Positions 27,871 through 36,364 of a DNA stretch of 40,053 nt are shown here, one piece after another. Within the stretch, counting starts at the first letter, position 1, and each line of letters starts with the position of its first letter. A program made the position numbers and the translations under genes. The notes below the pieces were generated by a model. It did no database searches, was not told the DNA's origin, and saw only the letters and a list, made by a program, of their open reading frames with translations. This DNA comes from an uncultured Spiribacter sp. (GTDB lineage: Bacteria; Pseudomonadota; Gammaproteobacteria; Nitrococcales; Nitrococcaceae): assembly GCA_937884605.1 (NCBI GenBank), contig CALGDM010000019.1, positions 1-40,053 on the forward strand. The letters are read 5' to 3'.

Positions 27871-28466
27871 GCGTGGCATCACGTCAGGCCCGCCCGCGCG
27901 GCGAAATGCGCCGGCGGATTCTGCGTCTGGCCGGCGACTGGCTGCAGACCCGCGGCTACCACGGCTTCAGCTTTGGTCAGCTGGCCGAGGCGCTGGAGGT
28001 GGGCAGCAGCGCCATTCACTATCACTTTCCGGCCAAGGCGGATCTGGCCACGGCGCTGTTCTGCCAGTATCGCGAGGATCTGGCCTGGTGGTGCCAGCAG
28101 ATGACCGCGAGCCGGCTCGAGGCCAGTGAGCAGATCGAGCGATTTCTGGATCTGGAGGCCCGCCACCTCGATGACCAGCGCGTCTGTCCACTGGGGGTGG
28201 CGGCGGTGGAATACGCCAGCCTGCCGGCCGGTGCCTGCGCCGAGGCCGAGGGCCTGCGCGACGATCTGCTGGAATGGCTGGCGGGCACCCTGGACGCCGG
28301 GCGGCAGGCCGGCACGCTGGACTTTCCGGGGGCCGCCCGTGACCAGGCCCGGGTCGTGATGGCGGCCGCCCAGGGTGGCCTGCAACTGGCCCGGCTGCAC
28401 GGGCGCGGCGACTTTGCGGCGGTGCGCCGGGCGCTGCTGGCCAACCTTGTGGTGAGCAGCGTCTAG
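27867..28466 (+). CDS. TetR/AcrR family regulator
   Basis: 199 residues. The N-terminal helix-turn-helix (about 30-62) reads G-F-S-F-G-Q-L-A-E-A-L-E-V-G-S-S-A-I-H-Y-H-F, with Y-H-F at the recognition helix end, typical of TetR repressors. The C-terminal ligand domain includes C-P-L-G-V-A-A-V-E-Y, like YjdC/AcuR-type members. Ligand and targets are unknown; the neighbouring redox and lipid genes are possible targets. GTG start overlapping the moaB stop (GTGA); a second GTG two codons later is also possible. Confidence 0.88.
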   Translation: MSVASRQARPRGEMRRRILRLAGDWLQTRGYHGFSFGQLAEALEVGSSAIHYHFPAKADLATALFCQYREDLAWWCQQMTASRLEASEQIERFLDLEARHLDDQRVCPLGVAAVEYASLPAGACAEAEGLRDDLLEWLAGTLDAGRQAGTLDFPGAARDQARVVMAAAQGGLQLARLHGRGDFAAVRRALLANLVVSSV

Positions 28467-28493
28467 GCCCGGCTTCTGCTAGCATTCCGGGCC

Positions 28494-29168
28494 ATGAACG
28501 ATCTGATTATTGCCCCCTCGATCCTGGCCGCCGATCTTGCCCGCCTGGGCGATGAAGTGGACCGGGTGCTCCATGCCGGTGCCGACTGGGTGCACTTTGA
28601 TGTCATGGACAACCACTATGTGCCCAACCTCAGTTTTGGCCCGGTGGTCTGTCAGGCCCTGCGCCGGCATGGCATCGAGGCGCCCATCGACGTCCACCTG
28701 ATGGTCAAACCGGTGGACCGCATCATCCCTGATTTTGCCGCCGCCGGCGCCAACCTGATCAGCTTTCACCCCGAGGCCTCGGAGCATATCGACCGCAGCC
28801 TGCAGCTGATCCGCGATCAGGGCTGCCAGACCGGGCTGGTGTTCAACCCCGCGACGCCGCTGGATGGCCTGCGCCATGTCATGGACAAGGTCGATCTGAT
28901 CCTGCTGATGTCGGTGAACCCCGGATTCGGCGGCCAGCAGTTCCTGCCAGTCACCCTCGAGAAGCTGCGTGAGGCGCGGGCCCTGATTGACGCCCAGTCC
29001 CGCCCGATTCGTCTGGAGGTGGATGGCGGCGTCGGCCCCGATAACATCGAGGCGGTGGTGGCGGCCGGCGCCGACACCGTGGTCGCCGGCTCGGCGATCT
29101 TTGGTCAGCCGGACTATGCCGCGGTGATTGATACGCTGCGCGAGCGCGCCGCCCGGGCGCGGTCATGA
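28494..29168 (+). CDS. rpe: Ribulose-phosphate 3-epimerase
   Basis: 224 residues, TIM barrel. Interconverts ribulose 5-phosphate and xylulose 5-phosphate. I-A-P-S-I-L-A-A-D opening, [18 protein letters not shown] and [10 protein letters not shown] are diagnostic. First gene of the rpe-gph-trpE group. The upstream 27 nt carries only a poor ribosome site, and a TGCTAGCAT string could act as an extended -10 just before the ATG. With gph it serves the pentose pathway and 2-phosphoglycolate removal. Confidence 0.96.
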   Translation: MNDLIIAPSILAADLARLGDEVDRVLHAGADWVHFDVMDNHYVPNLSFGPVVCQALRRHGIEAPIDVHLMVKPVDRIIPDFAAAGANLISFHPEASEHIDRSLQLIRDQGCQTGLVFNPATPLDGLRHVMDKVDLILLMSVNPGFGGQQFLPVTLEKLREARALIDAQSRPIRLEVDGGVGPDNIEAVVAAGADTVVAGSAIFGQPDYAAVIDTLRERAARARS

Positions 29169-29845
29169 ACCCGATGCAAGCCACCGGTCTGCTGTTTGAT
29201 CTTGACGGCACGCTGGTGGACAGCGCTCCGGATCTGGCCACGGCGGTCAACCGCAGTCTGGCCGACCTGGGCCTTGCCGCGCTCAGCGAAACCCAGGTAC
29301 GGCACTGGATTGGCGACGGCGCCCGCCGGCTGGTGGCCCGGGCGATCGCGGGGCGGCGCGACATCGATGCCGAGCCGGTGGCCACAGAGGCGGCGCTGGC
29401 GCGGTTTTTTGTCCACTACCACGACTGTCTGTGCGATCGCAGCCAACTGTACCCGGGAGTGCGTGACGGACTTGATCGCATCCGTGCCCTGGGCCTGCCC
29501 ATGGCGGTGGTCACCAACAAGCCGGCGGCGTTCACCGGGCCGTTGCTCGAGGCGCTGGGGATCGCCGGGTATTTCGGGGTGACGGTCAGCGGCGACACGC
29601 TGGGGGTCAAAAAGCCCGATCCCGCGCCCCTCGTGCATGCCGCCGAGCGGCTCGGCGTCGCCATCGATGATTGCCTGTACGTGGGTGATTCGGCGGCTGA
29701 CCAGGGCGCGGCGGCGGCGGCCGGCACGCCGCTGGTGCGGGTGCCTTACGGTTATCCCGGCGACGATGCTATCTTCGCCGACCATCCAGCGGCGATGACG
29801 CTGACCATCGACCAGCTCGCAACAGGGCTTACGAACGCATCATGA
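29165..29845 (+). CDS. gph: Phosphoglycolate phosphatase
   Basis: 226 residues, HAD family. Motif [11 protein letters not shown] with D12 and D14, motif II V-T-N-K, motif III K-K-P-D-P and motif IV V-G-D-S-A-A-D are all intact. It hydrolyses 2-phosphoglycolate formed in DNA repair or by oxygenation. ATGA overlaps at both ends, with rpe before and trpE after; the same gene order occurs in Pseudomonas. Another small-molecule HAD substrate cannot be excluded from sequence alone, but context favours Gph. Confidence 0.94.
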   Translation: MNPMQATGLLFDLDGTLVDSAPDLATAVNRSLADLGLAALSETQVRHWIGDGARRLVARAIAGRRDIDAEPVATEAALARFFVHYHDCLCDRSQLYPGVRDGLDRIRALGLPMAVVTNKPAAFTGPLLEALGIAGYFGVTVSGDTLGVKKPDPAPLVHAAERLGVAIDDCLYVGDSAADQGAAAAAGTPLVRVPYGYPGDDAIFADHPAAMTLTIDQLATGLTNAS

Positions 29846-31332
29846 ATCAGGACACCATCGCCGAGCACCGCCATCAGGGCTATAACCGCGTGCCGCTGGT
29901 GCGCGAGCTGCTCGCCGACCTTGAAACCCCGCTGTCCACCTATCTCAAGCTGGCCGCCGACGCCGGCAGCTATCTGTTCGAGTCGGTCCAGGGCGGCGAG
30001 AAGTGGGGCCGCTATTCGATCATCGGGCTGCCTTGCCAGCGTCAGTACCGCATCCACGGTCATCGCATCGAGACCTGGGAGCACGGCGAGTGCGTGGCCA
30101 CCCAGACCGTTGCTGACCCCCTCGACTGGGTCGAGCATCGCCACCGCGCCGTGCGCGCCGCGCCCCCCGAGGGCCTCCCCGGGCTGCCGCGCTTTATTGG
30201 CGGACTGGTGGGCTATTTCGGCTATGACACGATCCGCTACATCGAACCGCGGCTTGCCGAGTGCCCCAACCCCGATCCGCTGGGTGTCCCTGACATCCTG
30301 CTCATGGAGTCCGAGGAAGTGCTGGTGTTCGACAACCTGGCCGGCCGGCTCTATGTGGTGGTCAACATCGACCCGGCCGAGGCTGATGGCCTGGCGCGCG
30401 GCGAGGCGCGGCTCGACGCCCTGGCCACGCAGCTACGCACCCGGACCCTGCAGGATGCCGCCCCGGCGGCACCGCGGGTGGTGGCCGAAGAGGATTTTGA
30501 CTCGTCCATCGCGCGGGACGACTACGAGGCCATTGTCGAGCGCATCCGCGACTACATCATCGATGGTGACTGCATGCAGGTGGTGCCGTCGCGGCGCATG
30601 AGTGCCGACTATCACGGCCGGCCGCTGGACCTTTACCGCGCCCTGCGCGGCACCAACCCGTCGCCGTATCTGTTCTTTCTGGATTTTGGCGACTTTCAGG
30701 TGGTGGGTTCGTCCCCCGAGATCCTCGCCCGGCTTGAGGATGGCGAGGCCACGGTGCGCCCCATTGCCGGCACCCGCCGGCGCGGCGCCACCGCCGAAGA
30801 GGATCGCGCCCTCGAGGCCGAGCTGCTGGATGATCCCAAGGAGCGCGCCGAGCATCTGATGCTCATCGATCTGGGCCGCAATGACATCGGTCGGGTCAGC
30901 GAGCTGGGCAGCGTGCAGCTGACGGATCGCATGACCATCGAGCGCTACAGCCATGTCATGCATATTGTCTCGAACGTCACCGGGCGGCTGCGCGCGGGCC
31001 TGGGGCCCATGGATCTGCTGCGCGCCACCCATCCGGCGGGCACCCTCAGCGGCGCCCCCAAGATCCGCGCGATGGAGATCATCGACGAGGTCGAGCCGAT
31101 CAAGCGCGGCGTCTATGGCGGCGCGGTGGGGTATCTGTCCTGGTCAGGCAACATGGACACAGCCATCGCCATTCGCACGGCGGTCATCAAGGACGGCCGC
31201 GTGCATGTGCAGGCCGGCGGCGGCGTTGTCCACGACTCGGACCCGCAGGCCGAGTGGGAAGAGACGGTGAACAAGGGCCGGGCGCTGTTCCGGGCGGTGG
31301 CCATGGCCGAGGCGGGCCTCGACCCGCGCTGA
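29842..31332 (+). CDS. trpE: Anthranilate synthase component I
   Basis: 496 residues. Uses chorismate and ammonia from TrpG to form anthranilate. The tryptophan feedback element L-F-E-S (45-48) is followed by W-G-R-Y-S-I-I-G. The chorismate-binding C-terminal half has [18 protein letters not shown] and [12 protein letters not shown]. Its start overlaps the gph stop, so there is no room for a leader peptide attenuator; I found none. The feedback motif L-F-E-S is a slight variant of L-L-E-S. Confidence 0.97.
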   Translation: MNQDTIAEHRHQGYNRVPLVRELLADLETPLSTYLKLAADAGSYLFESVQGGEKWGRYSIIGLPCQRQYRIHGHRIETWEHGECVATQTVADPLDWVEHRHRAVRAAPPEGLPGLPRFIGGLVGYFGYDTIRYIEPRLAECPNPDPLGVPDILLMESEEVLVFDNLAGRLYVVVNIDPAEADGLARGEARLDALATQLRTRTLQDAAPAAPRVVAEEDFDSSIARDDYEAIVERIRDYIIDGDCMQVVPSRRMSADYHGRPLDLYRALRGTNPSPYLFFLDFGDFQVVGSSPEILARLEDGEATVRPIAGTRRRGATAEEDRALEAELLDDPKERAEHLMLIDLGRNDIGRVSELGSVQLTDRMTIERYSHVMHIVSNVTGRLRAGLGPMDLLRATHPAGTLSGAPKIRAMEIIDEVEPIKRGVYGGAVGYLSWSGNMDTAIAIRTAVIKDGRVHVQAGGGVVHDSDPQAEWEETVNKGRALFRAVAMAEAGLDPR

Positions 31333-31346
31333 GCCCCGGACGGGGC
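31333..31346. other. Perfect inverted repeat just after trpE
   Basis: GCCCCG-GA-CGGGGC, a 6-bp stem with a 2-nt loop (or 5 bp with a GGAC loop), immediately after the trpE stop. No T tract follows, so it is not an intrinsic terminator by the usual rule. It could pause transcription or stabilise the trpE 3' end in a trpE-trpG message. The rest of the 77-nt gap holds nothing I can name. Confidence 0.5.
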
Positions 31347-31409
31347 ATCGGCGGGGCATTCGCGTTATTCTGTGCAGGTGCAACCAGCGGCAGTGAAGCG
31401 AGCGAACCC

Positions 31410-32003
31410 ATGCTCTTGATGATCGATAATTACGATTCGTTTACCTACAACCTCGTCCAGTATCTGGGCGAGCTGGGGGCGGATGTCGAGGTCTATCGCA
31501 ATGACGCCATCGACCTGGCCACCATCGAGCGGCTCCAGCCCGAGCGCATCGTCCTCTCGCCGGGGCCGTGCACGCCCGATGAGGCGGGGGTGTCGCTGGC
31601 GGTGGTTGAGCGCTTTGCCGGGCGGCTGCCGATTCTGGGGGTCTGTCTGGGCCATCAGGCCATCGGCCAGGCGTTTGGCGGCGCGGTGATCCGCGCCCAG
31701 ACCGTCATGCATGGCAAGACCTCGTGGGTGCACCACCGCGATCAGGGCGTCTTCGCCGGACTGCCCAATCCCCTTGAGGCCACCCGCTATCACTCGCTGG
31801 TGCTGGAGGCGGCGACACTGCCGGCCTGCCTCGAGGTGACGGCCTGGACCGAGCATGCCAACGGCGATCGCGAGGAGATCATGGGCGTGCGCCACCGCGA
31901 GCTGGATGTCGAGGGGGTGCAGTTTCATCCCGAGTCCATCCTGACCCGCACCGGGCATGATCTGTTGCGCAATTTTCTGGGTCGCCCGGCACTCGCGGCC
32001 TGA
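31410..32003 (+). CDS. trpG: Anthranilate synthase component II (glutamine amidotransferase)
   Basis: 197 residues, class I amidotransferase. Nucleophile C79 in G-V-C-L-G-H-Q, with H173 and E175 in [17 protein letters not shown] near the start is characteristic. It supplies ammonia to TrpE and, in many bacteria, to p-aminobenzoate synthase too. ATG at 31410 matches family N-termini; the ATG three codons on is possible. Ribosome site is weak (GAAGCGAGCG). trpG-trpD-trpC form a linked set. Confidence 0.96.
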   Translation: MLLMIDNYDSFTYNLVQYLGELGADVEVYRNDAIDLATIERLQPERIVLSPGPCTPDEAGVSLAVVERFAGRLPILGVCLGHQAIGQAFGGAVIRAQTVMHGKTSWVHHRDQGVFAGLPNPLEATRYHSLVLEAATLPACLEVTAWTEHANGDREEIMGVRHRELDVEGVQFHPESILTRTGHDLLRNFLGRPALAA

Positions 32004-32020
32004 TCGACAAAGGAGTCAGC

Positions 32021-33049
32021 ATGGAAATGCAGGCGGCGATCCGACGGGTCATGAACCGGGGCGATCTCGACCACGCCGAGATGACCGCGGTCATGCAGCG
32101 GATCATGACCGGCGAGGCCACCGGCGCGCAGATCGGCGGGTTTCTGATCGGCCTGGGCATGAAAGGCGAGACCGTCACCGAGATTGCCGCCGCGGCGGCG
32201 GTGATGCGCGAGCTGGCGATGCGGGTCGAGGTGGATCGCACCCATCTGGTGGATACCTGCGGGACCGGCGGTGATGCCCGTGGCACGTTCAATATCTCCA
32301 CGGCCACCGCCTTCGTGGTGGCGGCGGCCGGGGGCCGGGTCGCCAAGCATGGCAACCGCTCGGTCTCGAGCGCCTCGGGCAGTGCCGATCTGCTGCAGAT
32401 CGCCGGGGCGCGACTGGATCTGGAGCCAGCCGCGGTGGCCGAGTGCATCGACACCGAGGGGGTGGGGTTCATCTTTGCCCCGCAGCACCATCAGGCCATG
32501 CGCCACGCCATCGGCCCGCGCCGCGAAATGGGCGTGCGCACCCTGTTCAACCTGCTCGGCCCGCTCACCAACCCGGCGGGTGCGCCCAACCAGCTGCTGG
32601 GCGTCTACGACGCCGCCTGGGTGCGGCCCATCGCTGAGGTGCTGCGCACCCTGGGCAGCGAGCGGGTGATGGTGGTCCACTCCGAGGATGGCCTCGACGA
32701 GATCAGCATCGCCGCGCCCACTCGGGTGGCGGAACTGCGCAACGGCGAAGTCCGCGAATACACCCTGCGGCCCGAGGACTTTGGCCTCGAGTCGGCCTCG
32801 CTGGAGCCACTGCGGGTGGATTCCGCCGAGCGCAGCCTCGAGATGATCAAGGCGATCTTCGACGGCCTGCCCGGCCCGGCGGCGGATCTGCTGGCGCTGA
32901 ACGCCGGCGCGGCCATTCATGTGGCCGGCCTTGCCGATCACCTCGGCGACGCCGTGGCCCACGCCCGCGGCCTGCTGGCAAGCGGCGAGGTGCGGGGCCG
33001 CTTTGACCGGTTCATCGCCACCAGCCAGCGACTGGGGGCAACGCCATGA
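32021..33049 (+). CDS. trpD: Anthranilate phosphoribosyltransferase
   Basis: 342 residues. Transfers phosphoribosyl from PRPP to anthranilate. PRPP-binding C-G-T-G-G-D (80-85) and [16 protein letters not shown] (109-124) are intact, as is [11 protein letters not shown]. Standalone TrpD, not fused to TrpG. AGGAG five nt before the ATG. The stop overlaps the trpC start as ATGA. Confidence 0.97.
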   Translation: MEMQAAIRRVMNRGDLDHAEMTAVMQRIMTGEATGAQIGGFLIGLGMKGETVTEIAAAAAVMRELAMRVEVDRTHLVDTCGTGGDARGTFNISTATAFVVAAAGGRVAKHGNRSVSSASGSADLLQIAGARLDLEPAAVAECIDTEGVGFIFAPQHHQAMRHAIGPRREMGVRTLFNLLGPLTNPAGAPNQLLGVYDAAWVRPIAEVLRTLGSERVMVVHSEDGLDEISIAAPTRVAELRNGEVREYTLRPEDFGLESASLEPLRVDSAERSLEMIKAIFDGLPGPAADLLALNAGAAIHVAGLADHLGDAVAHARGLLASGEVRGRFDRFIATSQRLGATP

Positions 33050-33852
33050 GCCGTCGCCCGGAGACCCCCGATATCCTGCGCCGGATCATGGCCCATAAGG
33101 CCGAGGCAGTGGCCGAGCGCCAGCGCCAGGTCAGTGCTGCGGCGCTTGAAGCGCGGCTGGCCGATGCCCCGGCGCTGCGGGGGTTTCGTTCGGCCCTCGA
33201 GACGCGCATTGCCGGCGGCCAGGCAGGCGTCATCGCCGAGGTCAAGAAGGCCTCGCCCAGTAAGGGCGTGCTCCGCGAGGCCTTCGATCCCGCCGCCATT
33301 GCCCGCAGCTATGAACAGGGCGGCGCGGCCTGCCTGTCGGTGCTCACCGAGACGGCGTTCTTTCAGGGCGCGGATGCGCACCTCGAGCAGGCCCGCGGCG
33401 CCTGTCACTGCCCGGTGATCCGCAAGGACTTTGTCGTCGACGACTATCAGGTGCTCGAATCGCGGGTGCTGGGCGCCGACTGCGTCCTGCTGATCGTTGC
33501 CGCCCTGGATGACGCGCGACTGCGGGCGTTCCATGATCAGGCCCGGGCGCTGGGCATGGATGTGCTGGTCGAGGTGCACGACGCCGCCGAGCTGGATCGG
33601 GCGCTGGCGCTGGATGCCGATCTGATCGGCATCAACAACCGCGACCTGCGCACCTTCGAGACCACCCTCGAGACCACCGCGCGCCTCGCGCCCGCCGTCC
33701 CGGATGGCGTCCGCCTGGTGACCGAGAGCGGCATCCATCACCGCGACGATGTGACTGCAATGCGCGCGCGGGGCATCGACGCGTTTCTGGTGGGCGAGGC
33801 GTTCATGCGTGCCGACTCCCCCGGCGATCAGCTCGCCGCCCTGTTCGACTGA
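33046..33852 (+). CDS. trpC: Indole-3-glycerol-phosphate synthase
   Basis: 268 residues, TIM barrel, standalone (no TrpF fusion). [34 protein letters not shown] and T-E-S-G-I are the catalytic strands in order. Forms indole-3-glycerol phosphate from CdRP. trpF, trpB and trpA are not in the window. The stop codon abuts the crp stop with no base between, so transcription from both sides must end inside the opposing gene. Confidence 0.97.
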   Translation: MSRRPETPDILRRIMAHKAEAVAERQRQVSAAALEARLADAPALRGFRSALETRIAGGQAGVIAEVKKASPSKGVLREAFDPAAIARSYEQGGAACLSVLTETAFFQGADAHLEQARGACHCPVIRKDFVVDDYQVLESRVLGADCVLLIVAALDDARLRAFHDQARALGMDVLVEVHDAAELDRALALDADLIGINNRDLRTFETTLETTARLAPAVPDGVRLVTESGIHHRDDVTAMRARGIDAFLVGEAFMRADSPGDQLAALFD

Positions 33853-34491
33853 TCAGCGCGCCGCATGCACTACGATGGTCCGGCCCCGGGCCGAGATCAG
33901 CTCATCGGCCTCCATATCCCGCAGCACCCGTCCGACCATCTCCCGCGAGCAGCCCACCAGCCGCCCCAGCTCGATGCGGGTGATATGCAGCTGCATGCCG
34001 GCGGGGTGGGTTTTGGCATCGGGCTGACGGGTCAGGTCGTGGAGCGTGGCCATCACCCGCCCGCGGACATCCTCGAACGCCAGTGACCGAAACCGGCGGT
34101 TGGTGTCGCGCAGCCGCTCGGCGATCTGCTCGATCAGTGGCTGCAGCACAATGGAATGCTCGGCCTGCAAGCGCGCAAAGCCGGCATAGCTGATCTCGGC
34201 AAACTCGCAGGTGGTGCGGGTGCGGATCCACGCGCTGCGCTGTGGTGCCTCCAGAAAAAGCCCCATCTCGCCAATAAAATCCCCGGGGTTGAGGTAGGCC
34301 AGAATCAGCTCCCGGCCATCGGGCTCTTCCTCGAGCACGCTCACCGACCCGCTCAGCAGCAGGTACAGGCGGTCACTGCTCGAGCCCTGATGGATGAGCG
34401 TGGAGTTGGGGCGGTAGCGACTGCGCCCGCAGTGGCGCAGCAGCTCGACGATGGAGGGTCGCTGGAAAAAGCGGTAACTGGCCGGTGACAT
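33853..34491 (-). CDS. crp: CRP family regulator (Vfr-like)
   Basis: 212 residues. cAMP pocket: G74-E75, R85-S86, and T130-N131 in the C-helix (E. coli has T127-S128; position 131 differs). The helix-turn-helix ends in C-S-R-E-M-V-G-R (181-188), retaining the arginine and glutamate that read TGTGA half-sites in E. coli. F-G/I-G-E-M-G-L-F is typical. Start at 34491 has GGGAGG six nt upstream; a start ten codons earlier is less likely. The trpC/crp/osmC arrangement matches the neighbourhood of vfr in Pseudomonas. Confidence 0.93.
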   Translation of the reverse strand: MSPASYRFFQRPSIVELLRHCGRSRYRPNSTLIHQGSSSDRLYLLLSGSVSVLEEEPDGRELILAYLNPGDFIGEMGLFLEAPQRSAWIRTRTTCEFAEISYAGFARLQAEHSIVLQPLIEQIAERLRDTNRRFRSLAFEDVRGRVMATLHDLTRQPDAKTHPAGMQLHITRIELGRLVGCSREMVGRVLRDMEADELISARGRTIVVHAAR

Positions 34492-34541
34492 GGGAACCTC
34501 CCTGTTTCCTTGGTATCGCATCGGTAACCCGGTCTTTGGAC

Positions 34542-34549
34542 GTTATACT
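34542..34549. promoter_or_regulatory. Opposed -10 elements between crp and osmC
   Basis: GTTATACT contains TATACT on plus (34544-34549; about 55 nt before the osmC GTG) and TATAAC on minus (34547-34542; about 50 nt before the crp ATG). The plus -35 at 17 nt is TCGGTA (3 of 6), and the minus -35 is poor. The 114-nt region has no TGTGA-N6-TCACA operator that I can see. Confidence 0.4.
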
Positions 34550-34605
34550 GCCGACCATTACCGCGATATGACCCATATGGAGGGGTCCGAAATGGGGGGT
34601 AGACC

Positions 34606-35049
34606 GTGAAAGCGCATGTACGCTGGCTGGACGGGATGGCATTCGAGTCGGAATCGGGCAGTGGTCACCGACTAACGGTAGATGGTCCGCCGGATCTGGG
34701 GGGCCAGGGCCGGGGGCCGCGGCCGATGGAGCTCATGCTCCAGGGGCTGGGGACCTGCTCGGCCGTGGATGTGGTGTATATCCTCGAGCGGGGGCGCCAT
34801 GCCGTGACCGGCTGCGAGGTCGATATTGAGGCCAGCCGCGCGGAGACGCCGCCCAAGGTTTTTACCGCGATCCATCTGCATTTTCGAATCAGCGGGAACG
34901 AGCTCAAGGACGCCGCGGTGGCGCGGGCGGTGAAGCTGTCGGCCGAAAAATACTGCTCGGCGTCGATCATGCTGGCCAAGGCCTGCACCGTGACCCACAG
35001 CCACGAGGTGGTGCCCGCTGCGGACGGCGACAACGGCTTGTCGGCGTAA
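34606..35049 (+). CDS. OsmC family peroxiredoxin-like protein (YhfA type)
   Basis: 147 residues. The family cysteines are C51 (L-G-T-C-S-A-V-D-V) and C117 (K-Y-C-S-A-S), which in OsmC/Ohr proteins reduce organic peroxides. Sequence and location next to crp suit the YhfA branch. GTG start with AGGGG upstream but at uneven spacing; an ATG in another frame lies nearby. The rplM promoter is inside the 3' end of this gene. Confidence 0.9.
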   Translation: MKAHVRWLDGMAFESESGSGHRLTVDGPPDLGGQGRGPRPMELMLQGLGTCSAVDVVYILERGRHAVTGCEVDIEASRAETPPKVFTAIHLHFRISGNELKDAAVARAVKLSAEKYCSASIMLAKACTVTHSHEVVPAADGDNGLSA

Positions 35050-35066
35050 ACGGCTTTCTGTACACT
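35038..35066 (+). promoter_or_regulatory. Promoter for rplM-rpsI
   Basis: TTGTCG (35038-35043; 4 of 6), 17-nt spacer, TACACT (35061-35066; 4 of 6). The -35 lies in the end of osmC. A leader of about 40 nt would follow before the rplM ATG at 35112, with a CGGAG ribosome site. Confidence 0.55.
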
Positions 35067-35111
35067 CCACGATCTTAATTCGGGCGCGTTGACTTCGGAG
35101 ATACAGCACCC

Positions 35112-35540
35112 ATGAAAACGTTTAGCGCCAAAGCCGAGACGGTCCAGCGTGACTGGTATGTCGTCGACGCCACCGGCAAGACCCTCGGACGACTCGCCTC
35201 CGAAATCGCCTTCCGGCTTCGGGGCAAGCATAAACCGGAATTCACGCCGCACGTCGATACCGGCGACTACATCGTTGTGGTCAACGCCGAGCAGGTGGAC
35301 ATCACCGGCCGCAAGGCGGAGCAGAAGATGTATCACCGGTTCACGGGATACGTCGGTCACATGAAGTCGACCAATTTCGCGACGCTGATTCAGGAGCACC
35401 CCGAGCGGGCGATCGAGTTTGCGGTCAAGGGCATGCTGCCCAAGGGACCGCTCGGCCGGCAGATGCTCGGCAAGCTCAAGGTTTACAGCGGCGGCGAACA
35501 TCAGCACCATGCCCAGCAGCCTCAGGCGCTGGAAATCTGA
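35112..35540 (+). CDS. rplM: 50S ribosomal protein L13
   Basis: 142 residues, the E. coli length. M-K-T-F-S-A-K at the start, [15 protein letters not shown] and the terminal [10 protein letters not shown] are L13 signatures. An early assembly protein of the large subunit. Followed after 19 nt by rpsI, the near-universal pair. Confidence 0.98.
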   Translation: MKTFSAKAETVQRDWYVVDATGKTLGRLASEIAFRLRGKHKPEFTPHVDTGDYIVVVNAEQVDITGRKAEQKMYHRFTGYVGHMKSTNFATLIQEHPERAIEFAVKGMLPKGPLGRQMLGKLKVYSGGEHQHHAQQPQALEI

Positions 35541-35559
35541 ATCGGAGCGACGATAACCG

Positions 35560-35952
35560 ATGGCAGTCCAACAGTATTACGGCACGGGCCGGCGCAAGAA
35601 GTCCTCGGCCCGCGTGAACATGCGGCCCGGCAACGGTCAGATCACCGTTAACGGCAAGCCGCTTGACGAGTATTTCGGTCGCGAGACCGCGCGCATGGTC
35701 GTGCGCCAGCCCCTCGAGCTGACCGACACGACGGAAAAGCTTGATATCAAGGTCAGCGTATTCGGTGGCGGCTCCAGCGGGCAGGCCGGTGCGATCCGGC
35801 ACGGCATCACCCGCGCGCTCATCGACTATGACGAAGCGCTCAAGGGCGGGCTGCGCAAGGCGGGCTATGTCACGCGTGACGCCCGCATGGTCGAGCGCAA
35901 GAAGATCGGCCTGCACAAGGCGCGTCGCGCGACGCAGTTCTCCAAGCGCTAA
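35560..35952 (+). CDS. rpsI: 30S ribosomal protein S9
   Basis: 130 residues. [14 protein letters not shown] near the start and the C-terminal basic tail ending F-S-K-R, whose arginine contacts P-site tRNA, are intact. It is second in the rplM-rpsI operon, with a tRNA gene 9 nt after its stop. Confidence 0.98.
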   Translation: MAVQQYYGTGRRKKSSARVNMRPGNGQITVNGKPLDEYFGRETARMVVRQPLELTDTTEKLDIKVSVFGGGSSGQAGAIRHGITRALIDYDEALKGGLRKAGYVTRDARMVERKKIGLHKARRATQFSKR

Positions 35953-35961
35953 GCGGTTTAT

Positions 35962-36035
35962 TGGGGGATCGTCTAGCGGTAGGACTACGGACTCTGAATC
36001 CGTCAACCCAGGTTCGAATCCTGGTCCCCCAGCCA
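35962..36035 (+). tRNA. tRNA-Gln (anticodon CUG)
   Basis: 74 nt with encoded CCA. Acceptor TGGGGGA pairs with TCCCCCA, with U1-A72 as in E. coli glutamine tRNAs. The anticodon stem ACGGA/TCCGT closes the loop C-T-C-T-G-A-A, giving anticodon CUG. T-arm CCAGG-TTCGAAT-CCTGG is perfect. Only 9 nt separate it from rpsI, so it is probably cut from the ribosomal protein transcript. Confidence 0.96.
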
Positions 36036-36043
36036 TTCAGCTT

Positions 36044-36069
36044 AACCCCGCCCCTTGGCGGGGTTTTTT
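36044..36069 (+). terminator. Rho-independent terminator after tRNA-Gln
   Basis: Stem CCCCGCC (36046-36052) with GGCGGGG (36057-36063), CCTT loop, then six T (36064-36069). Flanking AA before the stem extends it. It ends the rplM-rpsI-tRNA unit and is the only classic intrinsic terminator I can find in the window. Confidence 0.94.
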
Positions 36070-36079
36070 ATGCGTGATT

Positions 36080-36319
36080 ATGCAAATCGAACTCTATGGC
36101 CGGCTCCGGGAAGCCGCCAACACCCATACCCTGAATCTGTCCCTCGACACGCCCTGCACCATCGCCGAGGCGCTGGCGGCATTGATCCGTGAGTACCCGG
36201 CGCTGGCCGATGAGCTGCCGCGGGTGGCCTGTGCCGTGGGGGACGCGATGCGAACACGGCAGGACACCCTGCAGGGCGACGAAACGCTGGTTTTATTGCC
36301 ACCGGTAAGCGGCGGCTGA
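36080..36319 (+). CDS. moaD: MoaD, molybdopterin synthase small subunit
   Basis: 79 residues, ubiquitin-like fold, ending V-S-G-G; the terminal Gly-Gly is the carrier of sulfur as thiocarboxylate. I-E-L-Y-G-R-L-R-E opens it. The ATG starts only 10 nt after the T tract of the terminator and has no ribosome site. A GTG two codons upstream is an alternative start. moaE, its usual partner, is not in the window. It must be transcribed by read-through or from a start at the very 5' end. Confidence 0.9.
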   Translation: MQIELYGRLREAANTHTLNLSLDTPCTIAEALAALIREYPALADELPRVACAVGDAMRTRQDTLQGDETLVLLPPVSGG

Positions 36320-36364
36320 TGTATGCTGTCAGGTTGTGCATGAAAGCCGCCTGGAGCAGACCCG

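Noticed and set aside
29770-29842. trp leader peptide or attenuator before trpE
   Set aside because: trpE overlaps gph by 4 nt and no Trp-rich leader or terminator/antiterminator pair is present.
31333-31346. Inverted repeat after trpE as an intrinsic terminator
   Set aside because: No T tract follows and trpG continues on the same strand; kept only as an inverted repeat.
36296-36327. TTGCCA and TATGCT as a promoter for the SNF2 gene
   Set aside because: The spacer is 20 nt, too long for sigma-70; the -10 alone is weak.
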